From Pseudooceanicola spongiae (lineage in GTDB: Bacteria; Pseudomonadota; Alphaproteobacteria; Rhodobacterales; Rhodobacteraceae), in the NCBI RefSeq assembly GCF_014899185.1, contig NZ_CP045201.1, forward strand, positions 3,821,501 to 3,885,500: a stretch of DNA of 64,000 nucleotides. The letters run 5' to 3'. The number at the start of each line of letters is the position of its first letter. Within the stretch, counting starts at the first letter, position 1. The notes under the pieces are model-generated. The model did not search any database. It was given only the letters and a program-made list of their open reading frames with translations, and was not told the origin of the DNA. A program made the translations under genes and the position numbers. This document shows positions 41,751-51,248 of this stretch, in pieces.

Positions 41751-43133
41751 TTAGTTGGTGAGGCGGCCCCAAAGGTCGTATTCGCCGGCCTCGTCGACCT
41801 CGACCGTGACGATGTCGCCGGGGGAGAGGTGTTCGAAGCCTTCGTCGATGAAGAGGTTGCCGTCGATTTCCGGGGCATCGGCCCAGGTGCGGCAGGTGGC
41901 GGCGTCTTCGTCGACCTCGTCCACGATGACCTGCAGGGTCTTGCCGACTTTGGCCTGGAGTTTCGCCTCGGAGATGGCTTGCGCCTTTTCCATGAAGCGG
42001 TCCCAGCGCTCCTGTTTGACTTCGTCGGGGACGTGGTCGGGCAGGTCGTTGGAGCGGGCGCCTGCGACGTTTTCGTATTGGAAGCAGCCGACGCGGTCGA
42101 GCTGGGCTTCGTCCATCCAGTCGAGCAGGTACTGGAACTCCGCCTCTGTCTCACCGGGGTAGCCGACGATGAAGGTCGAGCGCAGGGTGATGTCGGGGCA
42201 GGTGGCGCGCCAGGCGGCGATTTCATCCAGCGTGCGGGCGGAGGCTGCGGGGCGGGCCATGCGTTTGAGCACATCCGGGTGGGCGTGCTGAAACGGGATG
42301 TCGAGATAGGGCAGCAGGCCCGAGGCGGGATCGGCCATCAGCGGGATCAGGTCGCGCACATGCGGGTAGGGGTAGACGTAGTGCAGCCGGACCCAGGCGC
42401 CAAGCGCGCCGAGGTCGCGGGCGAGGTCGGTGATATGGGCGCGATGGTCGCGTTCCGTCATGTGCTTGATGTCGACGCCGTAGGCCGAGGTGTCCTGTGA
42501 GATCACCAGCAGTTCCTTGACGCCCGCTTGCACCAGCTTTTCAGCCTCGCGCACGACAGCATGGGCGGGGCGTGATTGCAGGCGGCCGCGCATGTCGGGG
42601 ATGATGCAGAACTTGCACTTGTGGTTACAGCCCTCGGAAATCTTGAGGTAGCTGTAGTGGCGCGGTGTCAGCGAGACTCCGGACGCCGGCAGCAGGTCGA
42701 CGAAGGGATCGGGGCTGGGCGGCACGGCCTTGTGCACCGCGTCGAGCACCTGTTCGTATTGGTGCGGCCCGGTGACGGCGAGGACTTTCGGGTGCGCGCC
42801 GGTGATATATTCAGGCTCGGCCCCGAGGCAGCCGGTGACGATGACGCGGCCGTTTTCGGCCAGCGCTTCGCCGATGGCCGCGAGGCTTTCCGCCTTGGCG
42901 GAGTCGAGGAAGCCGCAGGTGTTCACGATCACCGCATCGGCGCCCGCGTAATCGGGGCTGATGGCATAGCCCTCAGCGCGCAGGCGGGTCAAAATCCGCT
43001 CGCTGTCGACAAGGGCTTTGGGACACCCGAGGCTGACCATACCGAGAGACGGCTGGCCTGCGCGACGGGAGGTATCGCCCAGCCGCGGAGCGGGGGCGAG
43101 ATCGGGGCGGAGGTTTGGCGGGTTCTGCGACAT
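41751..43133 (-). CDS. rimO: Ribosomal protein S12 methylthiotransferase
   Basis: 460 residues. Radical-SAM enzyme that methylthiolates an Asp of ribosomal protein S12. The N-terminal UPF0004 domain has [14 protein letters not shown] and [13 protein letters not shown] with three Cys for the auxiliary cluster; the radical-SAM triad is [13 protein letters not shown]; a TRAM domain ends the protein ([20 protein letters not shown]). The ATG before [13 protein letters not shown] was chosen; the N-terminal 30 residues are Pro-rich and poorly conserved. Confidence 0.94.
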   Translation of the reverse strand: MSQNPPNLRPDLAPAPRLGDTSRRAGQPSLGMVSLGCPKALVDSERILTRLRAEGYAISPDYAGADAVIVNTCGFLDSAKAESLAAIGEALAENGRVIVTGCLGAEPEYITGAHPKVLAVTGPHQYEQVLDAVHKAVPPSPDPFVDLLPASGVSLTPRHYSYLKISEGCNHKCKFCIIPDMRGRLQSRPAHAVVREAEKLVQAGVKELLVISQDTSAYGVDIKHMTERDHRAHITDLARDLGALGAWVRLHYVYPYPHVRDLIPLMADPASGLLPYLDIPFQHAHPDVLKRMARPAASARTLDEIAAWRATCPDITLRSTFIVGYPGETEAEFQYLLDWMDEAQLDRVGCFQYENVAGARSNDLPDHVPDEVKQERWDRFMEKAQAISEAKLQAKVGKTLQVIVDEVDEDAATCRTWADAPEIDGNLFIDEGFEHLSPGDIVTVEVDEAGEYDLWGRLTN

Positions 43134-43281
43134 ATGCCGCCTATAGCGCGAGTCGAGGCACAAGGGAATTGCCCGCGCGCAGAGGCTGCATCAAGGCCGC
43201 TTTGCTTGCCGCGCGGGGGTCAGCTGCTATCTTGTGCGCAAAGGCCCGCAACGAGGCCATGCGATTTCAAGGAGCGAGTGG

Positions 43282-45246
43282 ATGCGGGTGATCAGGCGAA
43301 TTCTGGGTTTTGTCGTTGTTCTGGTGGTGGTTCTGGCGCTGTTTGCCCTCGGCGCGGTGTTTCTGCTGCCGGGCGAGCGGATTGCCCGGATCGCCGCGGA
43401 TCAGATCGAGGCGCGCACCGGGCGGGCGCTGACGATCTCGGGCGATACTTCGGTCAGTTTTTATCCCAACCTTGGGGTCGAGACGGGGCCGGTGCAGCTG
43501 GCCAATGCCGACTGGTCGGGCAACGGGCCGATGTTTCAGGCGCAGGCGCTGAAGATCGGTGTCGATGTCCGGGCCCTGATCGGCGGCGATATCCGCATCA
43601 CCACGCTTGAGGCGACCGAGCCGCGCATCCTGCTGGAAAAGACCGCCGACGGGCGCGCCAACTGGGATCTGTTCGGCACGCTGAGCGCCAGTGACCCGAG
43701 CCCCGCGCCGACCGGAGCCGAGGCACCGGCGCCACGCGGTTTCGGGCTGGAGCGGGCCATGCTGAGCGGTGCGGCCCTGCGCTATGTCGATCCGGCGACC
43801 CAGACGGATACCTTGGTGCAGGGCGTCGATCTGGATCTGCGCCTGCCCGATTACAACGGCCCTGCGGATCTGGACATGGTGCTGCATCCGGCGGGGGAGG
43901 CAGTGACGCTGACCGGGCATATCGAGCGGTTCGCCGATCTGGTGAACGGGGCGGTCTCGGCCACCCGGCTGGCTCTGGTGGCACCGGGGGGCGAGGCGCA
44001 TTTTGATGGCAGCTTCGGTCTGACGCCCGAGGCGCAGGGCGCACTGCGTCTGAACCTTGCCGACACCTCGCGCTTTCTGGCCGCGCTCGGCAATCCCGGC
44101 GTTGCGCTGCCGCAGGGGCTGGGGCAGAGCGCCCAGTTCACCGGGCAGATGACCTTTGCCGAGGGCCGGGTCTCGTTGCGGGGCGGGCGTGTGACGCTGG
44201 ATGACAACGCGCTGGATGTCTCGGCGGATGTGGCGCTTGGGGATGTGCCGCAGGTGACGGCGCGGCTGGTGACGGGCACGCTGGATCTGTCGGGGCTGGG
44301 CACGACCGCGCCGGCGGCCAGTGGGGGTGCGACTGGGGCAGGCGGGGCACCCGCTGAGGGCTGGTCGCGCGCGCCGATTGATGCCTCGGCCCTGGCGCTG
44401 TTCAATGGCGATGTGTCGCTGAAAGCCGATGTGGTGAACCTTGGCGTGACACAGCTGAGCGGCGTCGACACGCTGATCAGCGTCGACCGCGCCCGCGCCG
44501 TGGCCGATATCCGCAGCCTGTCGGCCTTTGGCGGCGCGCTGAGCGGGCAGGTCGTGGCGAACAACCGCGCGGGCCTGTCGGTGGCGGCCAATCTGGGCAT
44601 CACCGGCGTCGATCTGGCGCGGCTTTTGCGCGAAACCGCTGGGATCACGCGCTTTACCGGGGCGGCGGACGGTCGGGTCGATCTGCTGGCCACGGGCAAT
44701 TCGATGGCGGCGTGGATGTCGTCGCTGTCGGGGACCGGCACGCTTTCGACCGGGCAGGGCACGATTGCGGGCATCGACCTCGACAAGCTGTTCCGCACCG
44801 GCGCGGCCAATGGCGGCACGACGATCTTTGATCAGACCTCGGCCAGTTTCCTGATCGCCGACGGCGTGCTGCGCAACAATGACCTGAGCATGAAGCTCGC
44901 CTCGATTCAGGCGACGGGCAAGGGCACGGTCGATCTCGGCGGGCGGGCGATCGACTATCTTTTCACGCCGACGCTGCTGCGCACGGGCGAGCAGAACATC
45001 TCGGTCCCGGTGCGCATCAAGGGTCCCTGGGCCAGCCCGCGCATCATCCCCGATCTGGAGCAGGCGCTGCAGAGCAACTTTGACATCAACAAGGGCGACG
45101 TGAAGAAAGAGGCGCAGGACAAGCTGCGCAAGGAAGTGCAGGACAAGCTGGGCGTCCAGCAGCAGCAGGGCGAAAGCAGCGAGGATGCGATTCGCCGTGG
45201 CATCGAAGAGAAGCTGCGCGGCAGTCTGAAGGGGCTGTTCAAATAG
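43282..45246 (+). CDS. AsmA family protein
   Basis: 654 residues. A membrane anchor (VIRRILGFVVVLVVVLALFALG) precedes a periplasmic body. RIAADQIEARTGRALTISGDTSVSFYPNLGV (about 38-68) is the AsmA N-terminal signature, and the C-terminal FDQTSASFLIADGVLRNNDLSMK and TLLRTGEQNISVPVRIKGPW match AsmA C-domains. These proteins belong to the bridge-like lipid-transfer group and affect outer-membrane lipid balance. AAGGAG precedes the ATG. The C-terminus is highly charged. Confidence 0.9.
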   Translation: MRVIRRILGFVVVLVVVLALFALGAVFLLPGERIARIAADQIEARTGRALTISGDTSVSFYPNLGVETGPVQLANADWSGNGPMFQAQALKIGVDVRALIGGDIRITTLEATEPRILLEKTADGRANWDLFGTLSASDPSPAPTGAEAPAPRGFGLERAMLSGAALRYVDPATQTDTLVQGVDLDLRLPDYNGPADLDMVLHPAGEAVTLTGHIERFADLVNGAVSATRLALVAPGGEAHFDGSFGLTPEAQGALRLNLADTSRFLAALGNPGVALPQGLGQSAQFTGQMTFAEGRVSLRGGRVTLDDNALDVSADVALGDVPQVTARLVTGTLDLSGLGTTAPAASGGATGAGGAPAEGWSRAPIDASALALFNGDVSLKADVVNLGVTQLSGVDTLISVDRARAVADIRSLSAFGGALSGQVVANNRAGLSVAANLGITGVDLARLLRETAGITRFTGAADGRVDLLATGNSMAAWMSSLSGTGTLSTGQGTIAGIDLDKLFRTGAANGGTTIFDQTSASFLIADGVLRNNDLSMKLASIQATGKGTVDLGGRAIDYLFTPTLLRTGEQNISVPVRIKGPWASPRIIPDLEQALQSNFDINKGDVKKEAQDKLRKEVQDKLGVQQQQGESSEDAIRRGIEEKLRGSLKGLFK

Positions 45247-45278
45247 GCGCGCCACGCCTCTGCCGAAGCAACAAAAAA

Positions 45279-45312
45279 TGCGCCCTCAAACGGGGGCGCA
45301 CTTTTCTTTTTC
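45279..45312. terminator. Bidirectional terminator
   Basis: TGCGCCC (45279-45285) pairs with GGGCGCA (45294-45300), with A-runs on one side and CTTTTCTTTTT on the other. It serves the convergent AsmA and gcrA genes. Confidence 0.85.
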
Positions 45313-45326
45313 AAAAAGCGAGGGCG

Positions 45327-45947
45327 TCAGCGTTTGCGATCGCGGCGCGACGACATCGGCTGGAAGGCGACGCCGACATGGGCCTCGCAGTAGGGTTTGC
45401 CCTGTTGCACGGGCAGGCCGCAGAACCAGAAATCTTCCGTGGCGGGGTCGCCGACGGGCCATTTGCAGGTGCGCTCGGTCAGCTCCATCAGGGTCAGGCG
45501 CTTGGCCTTCTTCTCGATTTCGCTGACTTTCGCCAGGGCCTCGGGGCTGATTTCATTGGCCGAGGGCTGCGGCGGCAGCGGCTGGCCTGCGGGGATGATG
45601 GCGCGGCGCGCCGCCGACATGGCGGGCGCGGCAGGTGCTGCGGGTTCCGCCGCAGGGCGCGCCTCGGCCGGAGCCTCGCGTTTCGGCGTGGCGGCGGCAG
45701 GCGTCACGGGCGCTGAGGGTTTGGCCTTCGGGGCCTCGGGCTTGGGGGGCGCGGCGGGGGCTGCTGCGGCAGGGGTTGCCTGCTGCGGCGCACCGCCACC
45801 GGAGCGGTTCGACAGGCCCAGACGGTGGACCTTGCCGATCACTGCGTTCCGGGTCACGCCGCCCAGCTCCTTGGCGATCTGGCTGGCGGATTGGCCCTCG
45901 CTCCACATCTTTTTCAGAAGCTCTACGCGTTCGTCGGTCCAGGACAT
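45327..45947 (-). CDS. gcrA: Cell-cycle regulator GcrA
   Basis: 206 residues. The N-terminal helix-turn-helix SWTDERVELLKKMWSEGQSASQIAKELG with TRNAVIGKVHRLGLSNR is diagnostic. The middle 80 residues are Ala/Pro-rich. The C-terminal sigma-70-binding part carries CKWPVGDP and FCGLPVQQGKPYCEAHVGVA, with conserved Cys and His. GcrA acts with the CcrM methyltransferase at GANTC sites in alphaproteobacteria. GGAGG lies six bases before the ATG. Confidence 0.94.
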   Translation of the reverse strand: MSWTDERVELLKKMWSEGQSASQIAKELGGVTRNAVIGKVHRLGLSNRSGGGAPQQATPAAAAPAAPPKPEAPKAKPSAPVTPAAATPKREAPAEARPAAEPAAPAAPAMSAARRAIIPAGQPLPPQPSANEISPEALAKVSEIEKKAKRLTLMELTERTCKWPVGDPATEDFWFCGLPVQQGKPYCEAHVGVAFQPMSSRRDRKR

Positions 45948-46147
45948 GCAGGTCCTCCAGGGTTCTCGGCGGCCGCTTCCTGCGGTCGAAGGTGACAGGG
46001 CGGCACCCATGTGCCGCCCCGGTCCGTTGATCAGTCCCCTATTTTAAACACCATCGCCCGAGATACAAGGTCGCGTGGCGACGATTCGCGGGCTCAGCGG
46101 GGAACCAGAGCCTGTTACAGGCGGATCACAGGGGCGCAAGGCCCATG

Positions 46148-47074
<927 letters not shown>

Positions 47075-47149
47075 CGGGAAACTCTTGTTGTCGCCGGGGG
47101 CAGGGCGGCCCACACCCCCGGAAGGTTCTGAATTCGGTGCAGTCCGGCC

Positions 47150-48334
47150 TTACTTGGCCAAGCCCTGCTCCACATTCGTTGCAGCAGCGTCGAGGCGGGT
47201 GATGGCCTCGGCAATCTCGTCATCGGTGATGGTCAGCGGCGGCAGCAGACGCAACACGTTGTCGGCAGCCGGGACGGTGATCACCTCGTTGGCATAGCCC
47301 GCCTTGACGATGTCGGCGTTGGAGGCCTTGCACTTCAGCCCGATCATCAGGCCAAGACCGCGCACGCTCTCGAAGACGTCGGGGTGCGAGGCGACAAGCC
47401 CCTCCAGCTTCTGCCGCAGCAGGCTGGATTTGCGGTTCACTTCGGCCAGGAAATCGGGGTCGGAGACATGCTTGATGACTTCGATGCCAATGGCGCAGCC
47501 CAGCGGGTTGCCGCCATAGGTCGACCCATGGGTGCCGACGACCATGCCGGACGCGGCCTCTTCTGTCGCCAGCACAGCGCCCAGCGGAAAGCCGCCGCCG
47601 ATGCCCTTGGCCACCATCATGATATCGGGGGTGACGCCCGCCCACTCATGGGCAAACAGGCGGCCGGTGCGCGCGATCCCGCATTGCACCTCGTCCAGAA
47701 TCAGCAGGGTGCCGGTCTCGTCGCACATCGCCCGCAGAGCTTTCAGATCCGCATCGGGGATCGGGCGAATGCCGCCCTCGCCCTGCACCGGCTCGATCAG
47801 GATCGCGGCGGTCGTCTCGCTCAGGGCGCCCTTCAGAGCCTCCCAGTCGCCCCATTTCATCACCTTGAAACCGGGCAGCAGAGGGCCAAAGCCCTTGACC
47901 ATCTTCTCGGTTGGCGAGGCTGCAATCGCGGCGGAGGAGCGGCCATGAAACGCACCATCAAAGGTCAGGATCTCGACCCGCTCGGGCTGGCCCTTCTCGT
48001 ACCAGTATTTGCGGGCCATCTTGATGGCCAGCTCACAGGCCTCGGTGCCGGAGTTGGTAAAGAAACAGGTGTCGGCAAAGCTTGCGTCCACCAGCCGCCG
48101 CGCCAGCTCTTCCTGCTGCGGGATCTCGTAGAGGTTGGACAGATGCCAGACCTTGTTCGCTTGGGTCGTCAGCGCGGCGACCAGCGCCGGATGCGCATGC
48201 CCCATCACGTTGACGGCAATACCCGCGCCAAGATCAAGAAAACGGCGCCCGTCCTCCTCGATCAGCCAGGTGCCTTCACCTTTGACAAAGTGAAGCGGCG
48301 CGCGGGAATAGGTCGGCAGGACAGCAGGGATCAT
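47150..48334 (-). CDS. argD: Acetylornithine aminotransferase
   Basis: 394 residues. PLP enzyme of arginine synthesis; many family members also act on succinyldiaminopimelate. TNSGTEACELAIKMARKYW (about 97-115), FDGAFHGRSSAAIAAS, LILDEVQCGIARTGRLFAHE (about 214-233) and the PLP-lysine segment IMMVAKGIGGGFPLGA (about 241-256) are in order. The ATG has GAGGAA eight bases ahead; a longer frame upstream is not used. Confidence 0.94.
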   Translation of the reverse strand: MIPAVLPTYSRAPLHFVKGEGTWLIEEDGRRFLDLGAGIAVNVMGHAHPALVAALTTQANKVWHLSNLYEIPQQEELARRLVDASFADTCFFTNSGTEACELAIKMARKYWYEKGQPERVEILTFDGAFHGRSSAAIAASPTEKMVKGFGPLLPGFKVMKWGDWEALKGALSETTAAILIEPVQGEGGIRPIPDADLKALRAMCDETGTLLILDEVQCGIARTGRLFAHEWAGVTPDIMMVAKGIGGGFPLGAVLATEEAASGMVVGTHGSTYGGNPLGCAIGIEVIKHVSDPDFLAEVNRKSSLLRQKLEGLVASHPDVFESVRGLGLMIGLKCKASNADIVKAGYANEVITVPAADNVLRLLPPLTITDDEIAEAITRLDAAATNVEQGLAK

Positions 48335-48712
48335 CAGACGTTCCTCTGGAGTACGGAGGCCCTGAAAGAGCACGCGCCCCCGGGCCAAGTCAAGTTTTCA
48401 GGATGTGGGAGTATCGCGCCGCGACAATTTGGGCGCAGGATCGACCAGAGAACGCCCCGGCAAAGGGGCGACTGTTACGCGCGTCGGCGTCGAAGGGCGA
48501 GGGGCGTTTGAGCGATCATGCGCCACCGCATACGCTGATCCCCGGCTTTTGCATAGATCCAATATCAGATCGCCCCCCGCGCCCGTGGTAGCCTTGCTCG
48601 CCTCCGGCGGAAGTATTTAAGGCAAGATGATGAAGAGCGCCTCCCACCTGTTTCCCTGTTGGAAATATCCCGGGGGTGGCAGGCGCAGCCTGACGGGGGC
48701 AGCGCCCCCATC
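48335..48712. other. Gene-free region with repeat elements
   Basis: No gene is credible between argD and meaB. The left part is the argD promoter region. From 48601 the stretch holds the GAAGTATTT repeat, followed by a GGGGGC-AGC-GCCCCC hairpin at 48695-48709 just before the meaB stop, which may act as its terminator on the minus strand. Confidence 0.6.
48601..48630. repeat. GAAGTATTT-type intergenic repeat, copy 2
   Basis: CCTCCGGCGGAAGTATTTAA followed by GGCAAGATGA; two mismatches to copy 1 over 30 positions. A GGGGGC-AGC-GCCCCC hairpin lies 65 bases on. Confidence 0.8.
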
Positions 48713-49690
48713 CTACCCTTGCCGCAGGGCGGACAGCATCTCTTCAGCGGCGAGGGCCGGTGTTATCTCACCCCGTGCCACGGCCTCGCCCAGCTCTGTC
48801 ATGTGGGTGCGGGCCGCAGGCGTTTCCAGCTGTGCCAGAAGGCCCCGTTTTACGTCTTCGCGGAACCAGTATCGCGCCTGGGCAGCGCGGCGCGCCTGCA
48901 GGTGTCCGGCCTCGCGGCGCCAGCCCTCCAGCGACTTCATCTCGGTCCAGGCGGTCTCAAGTCCTGCCTGTTCAATGGCGGAGACCATCAGCGCCTTGGG
49001 AAAGCCTTCGGGGTCCTGTGGGCGTTTGCGCAGCAGGCGCAAAGCTCCGGCATAGTCGGCGCAGGTGCGGCTCGCGGCGGGTTTCAGCTCTCCGTCAGCC
49101 TTGTTGATCAGGATCATGTCGGCCATCTCCATGATGCCGCGTTTGACGCCCTGCAGCTCATCTCCGCCGGCCGGGGCGAGCAGCAGGATAAACAGGTCGC
49201 TGATCTCGGCCACCACGGTTTCGGATTGCCCGACGCCCACCGTCTCGATCAGTACCACGTCGAAGCCTGCCGCCTCGCAGACAGCCACCGCTTCGCGGGA
49301 GCGGCGGGCGATGCCGCCCAGATGCGTCTGGCTGGGCGAGGGGCGGATGAAGGCGCCGGGCGCGCGCGCCAGCTGGTCCATCCGGGTCTTGTCGCCGAGG
49401 ATCGAGCCGCCTGAGCGCGCCGAGCTTGGGTCGACGGCCAGCACTGCAACGCGCAGCTCCGCTTGCGTCAGCATCATCCCGAAGCTCTCGATGAAGGTCG
49501 ATTTGCCCACCCCCGGCGTGCCCGACAGGCCGATGCGCAGCGCCTGCCGCCCCGATTGCGCCAGCCGCTGGATCAGGCCGGCCGAGGCCTCCCGGTGATC
49601 GGCGCGGCTGCTCTCCACCAGGGTGATGGCGCGGCTCAGCGCGCGGCGGTCACCGTTCAGAACCTTCTCGGCGATCGTCTCGATGTCCAT
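48713..49690 (-). CDS. meaB: Methylmalonyl-CoA mutase-associated GTPase MeaB
   Basis: 325 residues. G3E-type P-loop GTPase that guards and reloads adenosylcobalamin-dependent methylmalonyl-CoA mutase. Walker A is GTPGVGKSTFIESFG (about 52-66); VLAVDPSSARSGGSILGDKTRM (about 80-101) and LIETVGVGQSE (about 144-154, Walker B) follow, then LINKADGEL. The start was placed at the ATG before DIETIAEKVLNGDRRALSRAI. The same frame continues upstream but without homology. The epimerase of the pathway is at 31464. Confidence 0.93.
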   Translation of the reverse strand: MDIETIAEKVLNGDRRALSRAITLVESSRADHREASAGLIQRLAQSGRQALRIGLSGTPGVGKSTFIESFGMMLTQAELRVAVLAVDPSSARSGGSILGDKTRMDQLARAPGAFIRPSPSQTHLGGIARRSREAVAVCEAAGFDVVLIETVGVGQSETVVAEISDLFILLLAPAGGDELQGVKRGIMEMADMILINKADGELKPAASRTCADYAGALRLLRKRPQDPEGFPKALMVSAIEQAGLETAWTEMKSLEGWRREAGHLQARRAAQARYWFREDVKRGLLAQLETPAARTHMTELGEAVARGEITPALAAEEMLSALRQG

Positions 49691-49822
49691 CCGGCCTCTC
49701 CCCCCTGCTGTCTGCGTTTGGGTGTAGCGCGCGCGCGGCGGGCGCGTCCAGAGGTGTGGGGCGTGGATTGACCTGTGGTCGCTGGGGTGGTCTGGTCCGC
49801 GCATTCGAGGAAGGTTGATGAC

Positions 49823-50557
49823 ATGCTGAACGCCATTCTGCACGCCAAGTCCGGCCGCCACGGCGAGGCCGAGGCGCGCACGCCCTGGCGCGAGACGTTT
49901 CGCGACAGTGAGGATTTCATCACCGCGACGCTGTTCGAGCGGCTCTCCTATCTCTCCGGCCCCACGGCCATGTCGATTCTGGCCGAGGCGACGCGGCGGG
50001 ACGCGGGCGGCGACGGTGCCAAGCTGTTCGGCTGGCGCATGGCGGAAATCACCGAGATCGCGTTCTGGCCTCTGTGGGAGGATCCCTTGCCCGAGGCATG
50101 GCGCAAGGAACCGGACGTCTTTCTGACCTTGCGGGTGGGCGATCCGCAGCAGGTGATCCACCTGATTGTCGAGGCCAAGCGCGGCGGCGCTCCGCAGTTG
50201 CAGGAGCAGTGGTGCAATCAGTTGCGCTGTTACAACGACCTCAGGCATGAGGATGCCTCGCCCGATCTGGTTGGCTACCTTGCCATCGGTGGACACGTGC
50301 CGGACCCAACAGCCTATCGGGGCGCGGGCCTGAAACAGCGCCCGGACACGCTCTTCGCGATTGCAGGCTGGGAGGATATGGCGCGTGGCGTGGCGCAGGC
50401 GCTTGATACATCTGCCCCGGCGGAGGCGCGCATCCTGAAGGACATGCAGGAGGCGCTGACGCTGTTCGGATACCTGCATGTCAAATTCGAAGACACCCTG
50501 AAACACATGGCCGAGGTCGATGCCCGCGCCGTCACAAGCTTTGGAGCCTGGACATGA
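49823..50557 (+). CDS. PD-(D/E)XK nuclease-like protein, unassigned
   Basis: 244 residues, no named family recognised. A restriction-nuclease-like core is readable: Asp98 in EPDVFLTLRV, then Glu117 and Lys119 in LIVEAKRGG, and Gln133-x3-Tyr137 in NQLRCYND, a QxxxY motif typical of RecB-like nucleases. The N-terminal 95 residues are helical with DFITATLFERLSYL. GAGGAAGG stands eight bases before the ATG. The stop overlaps the next start as ATGA, so the two genes form an operon between meaB and hrpB. It may be a nuclease, or an inactive member of the fold. No methylase is adjacent. Confidence 0.65.
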   Translation: MLNAILHAKSGRHGEAEARTPWRETFRDSEDFITATLFERLSYLSGPTAMSILAEATRRDAGGDGAKLFGWRMAEITEIAFWPLWEDPLPEAWRKEPDVFLTLRVGDPQQVIHLIVEAKRGGAPQLQEQWCNQLRCYNDLRHEDASPDLVGYLAIGGHVPDPTAYRGAGLKQRPDTLFAIAGWEDMARGVAQALDTSAPAEARILKDMQEALTLFGYLHVKFEDTLKHMAEVDARAVTSFGAWT

Positions 50558-51204
50558 GCGATCTCGACTGGGGGCACTCACTGGCCAATGTGCGCAAAGC
50601 CTACCGCGTCGTTGCCGCCTATCAGCAGCGCGTGCAGGCGATGATGAAGATCGCGGGGCGTGAATTCGAGCCGTTGGAGTTTGCTGATTGGATGGCAACG
50701 GATCACGGGATGCCACCACCGCGCAATAAGAATCCCATGTGGAACTGGGTCTGGGATCTTTTGCCGATGAATTGCTGTTCTGTCCTCCTGAACTTAGAGG
50801 GTAAACGTATATGGGATATCAAGACGGGCGAATGCCTCGTCTTCTGCGTCTACATGTCGGACACCGCTTTCTGGGAGGCACGCCAGGCCCATCCCAGGGT
50901 TTCGCCAGACCCTGATCGGCTCGCCCCGGCCGAGGAGGCCACCACGTGCTTCCGAATGATGGCGTTCCAGTGGCTTGCGGACGACCGGACGGTGAATTGC
51001 ATCAACGACTTCTGGAATGCGCGGCATCCTGAGAACATCGGTCTCACCCCAAAGACCAGCGCCGACGGCAGGTGGCAGGTCATGTTCGTTGAGGCAGACC
51101 TCGCGAACCTCGAAACCGAGGAGGCCTTCACCACCCATGTGCGCACTTTCCGCGACCATGTGAACACCGCCTTCCAGCTCGACAAACCCCTCGGCGCCGC
51201 CTGA
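50554..51204 (+). CDS. Unrecognised partner of the PD-(D/E)XK-like protein
   Basis: 216 residues, no family recognised. It is soluble with no signal peptide or membrane segment. Visible features are a helical start (NVRKAYRVVAAYQQRVQAMM), a Trp-rich stretch NPMWNWVWDLLPMNCCSV (about 61-78), a beta-like ECLVFCVYMSD and a later WQVMFVEADLANLETEEAFTTHV. The mixed-fold pattern with a WxW core could be a sensor or adaptor. It overlaps the nuclease-like gene by four bases (ATGA). Codon use in the middle is less GC-rich than the flanking genes, consistent with transfer. Confidence 0.6.
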   Translation: MSDLDWGHSLANVRKAYRVVAAYQQRVQAMMKIAGREFEPLEFADWMATDHGMPPPRNKNPMWNWVWDLLPMNCCSVLLNLEGKRIWDIKTGECLVFCVYMSDTAFWEARQAHPRVSPDPDRLAPAEEATTCFRMMAFQWLADDRTVNCINDFWNARHPENIGLTPKTSADGRWQVMFVEADLANLETEEAFTTHVRTFRDHVNTAFQLDKPLGAA

Positions 51205-51248
51205 CGCTGCCAATGGACGCGCCCCTCCGGATCGGGGATAAGCGCGCC

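Noticed and set aside
48713..49690. Methylmalonyl-CoA mutase locus around meaB
   Set aside because: No mutase gene is in the window; the neighbours are argD and the unassigned operon.
49823..51204. Restriction-modification system
   Set aside because: No methyltransferase gene lies next to the nuclease-like gene; the nearest methyltransferase-like gene is about 37 kb away.
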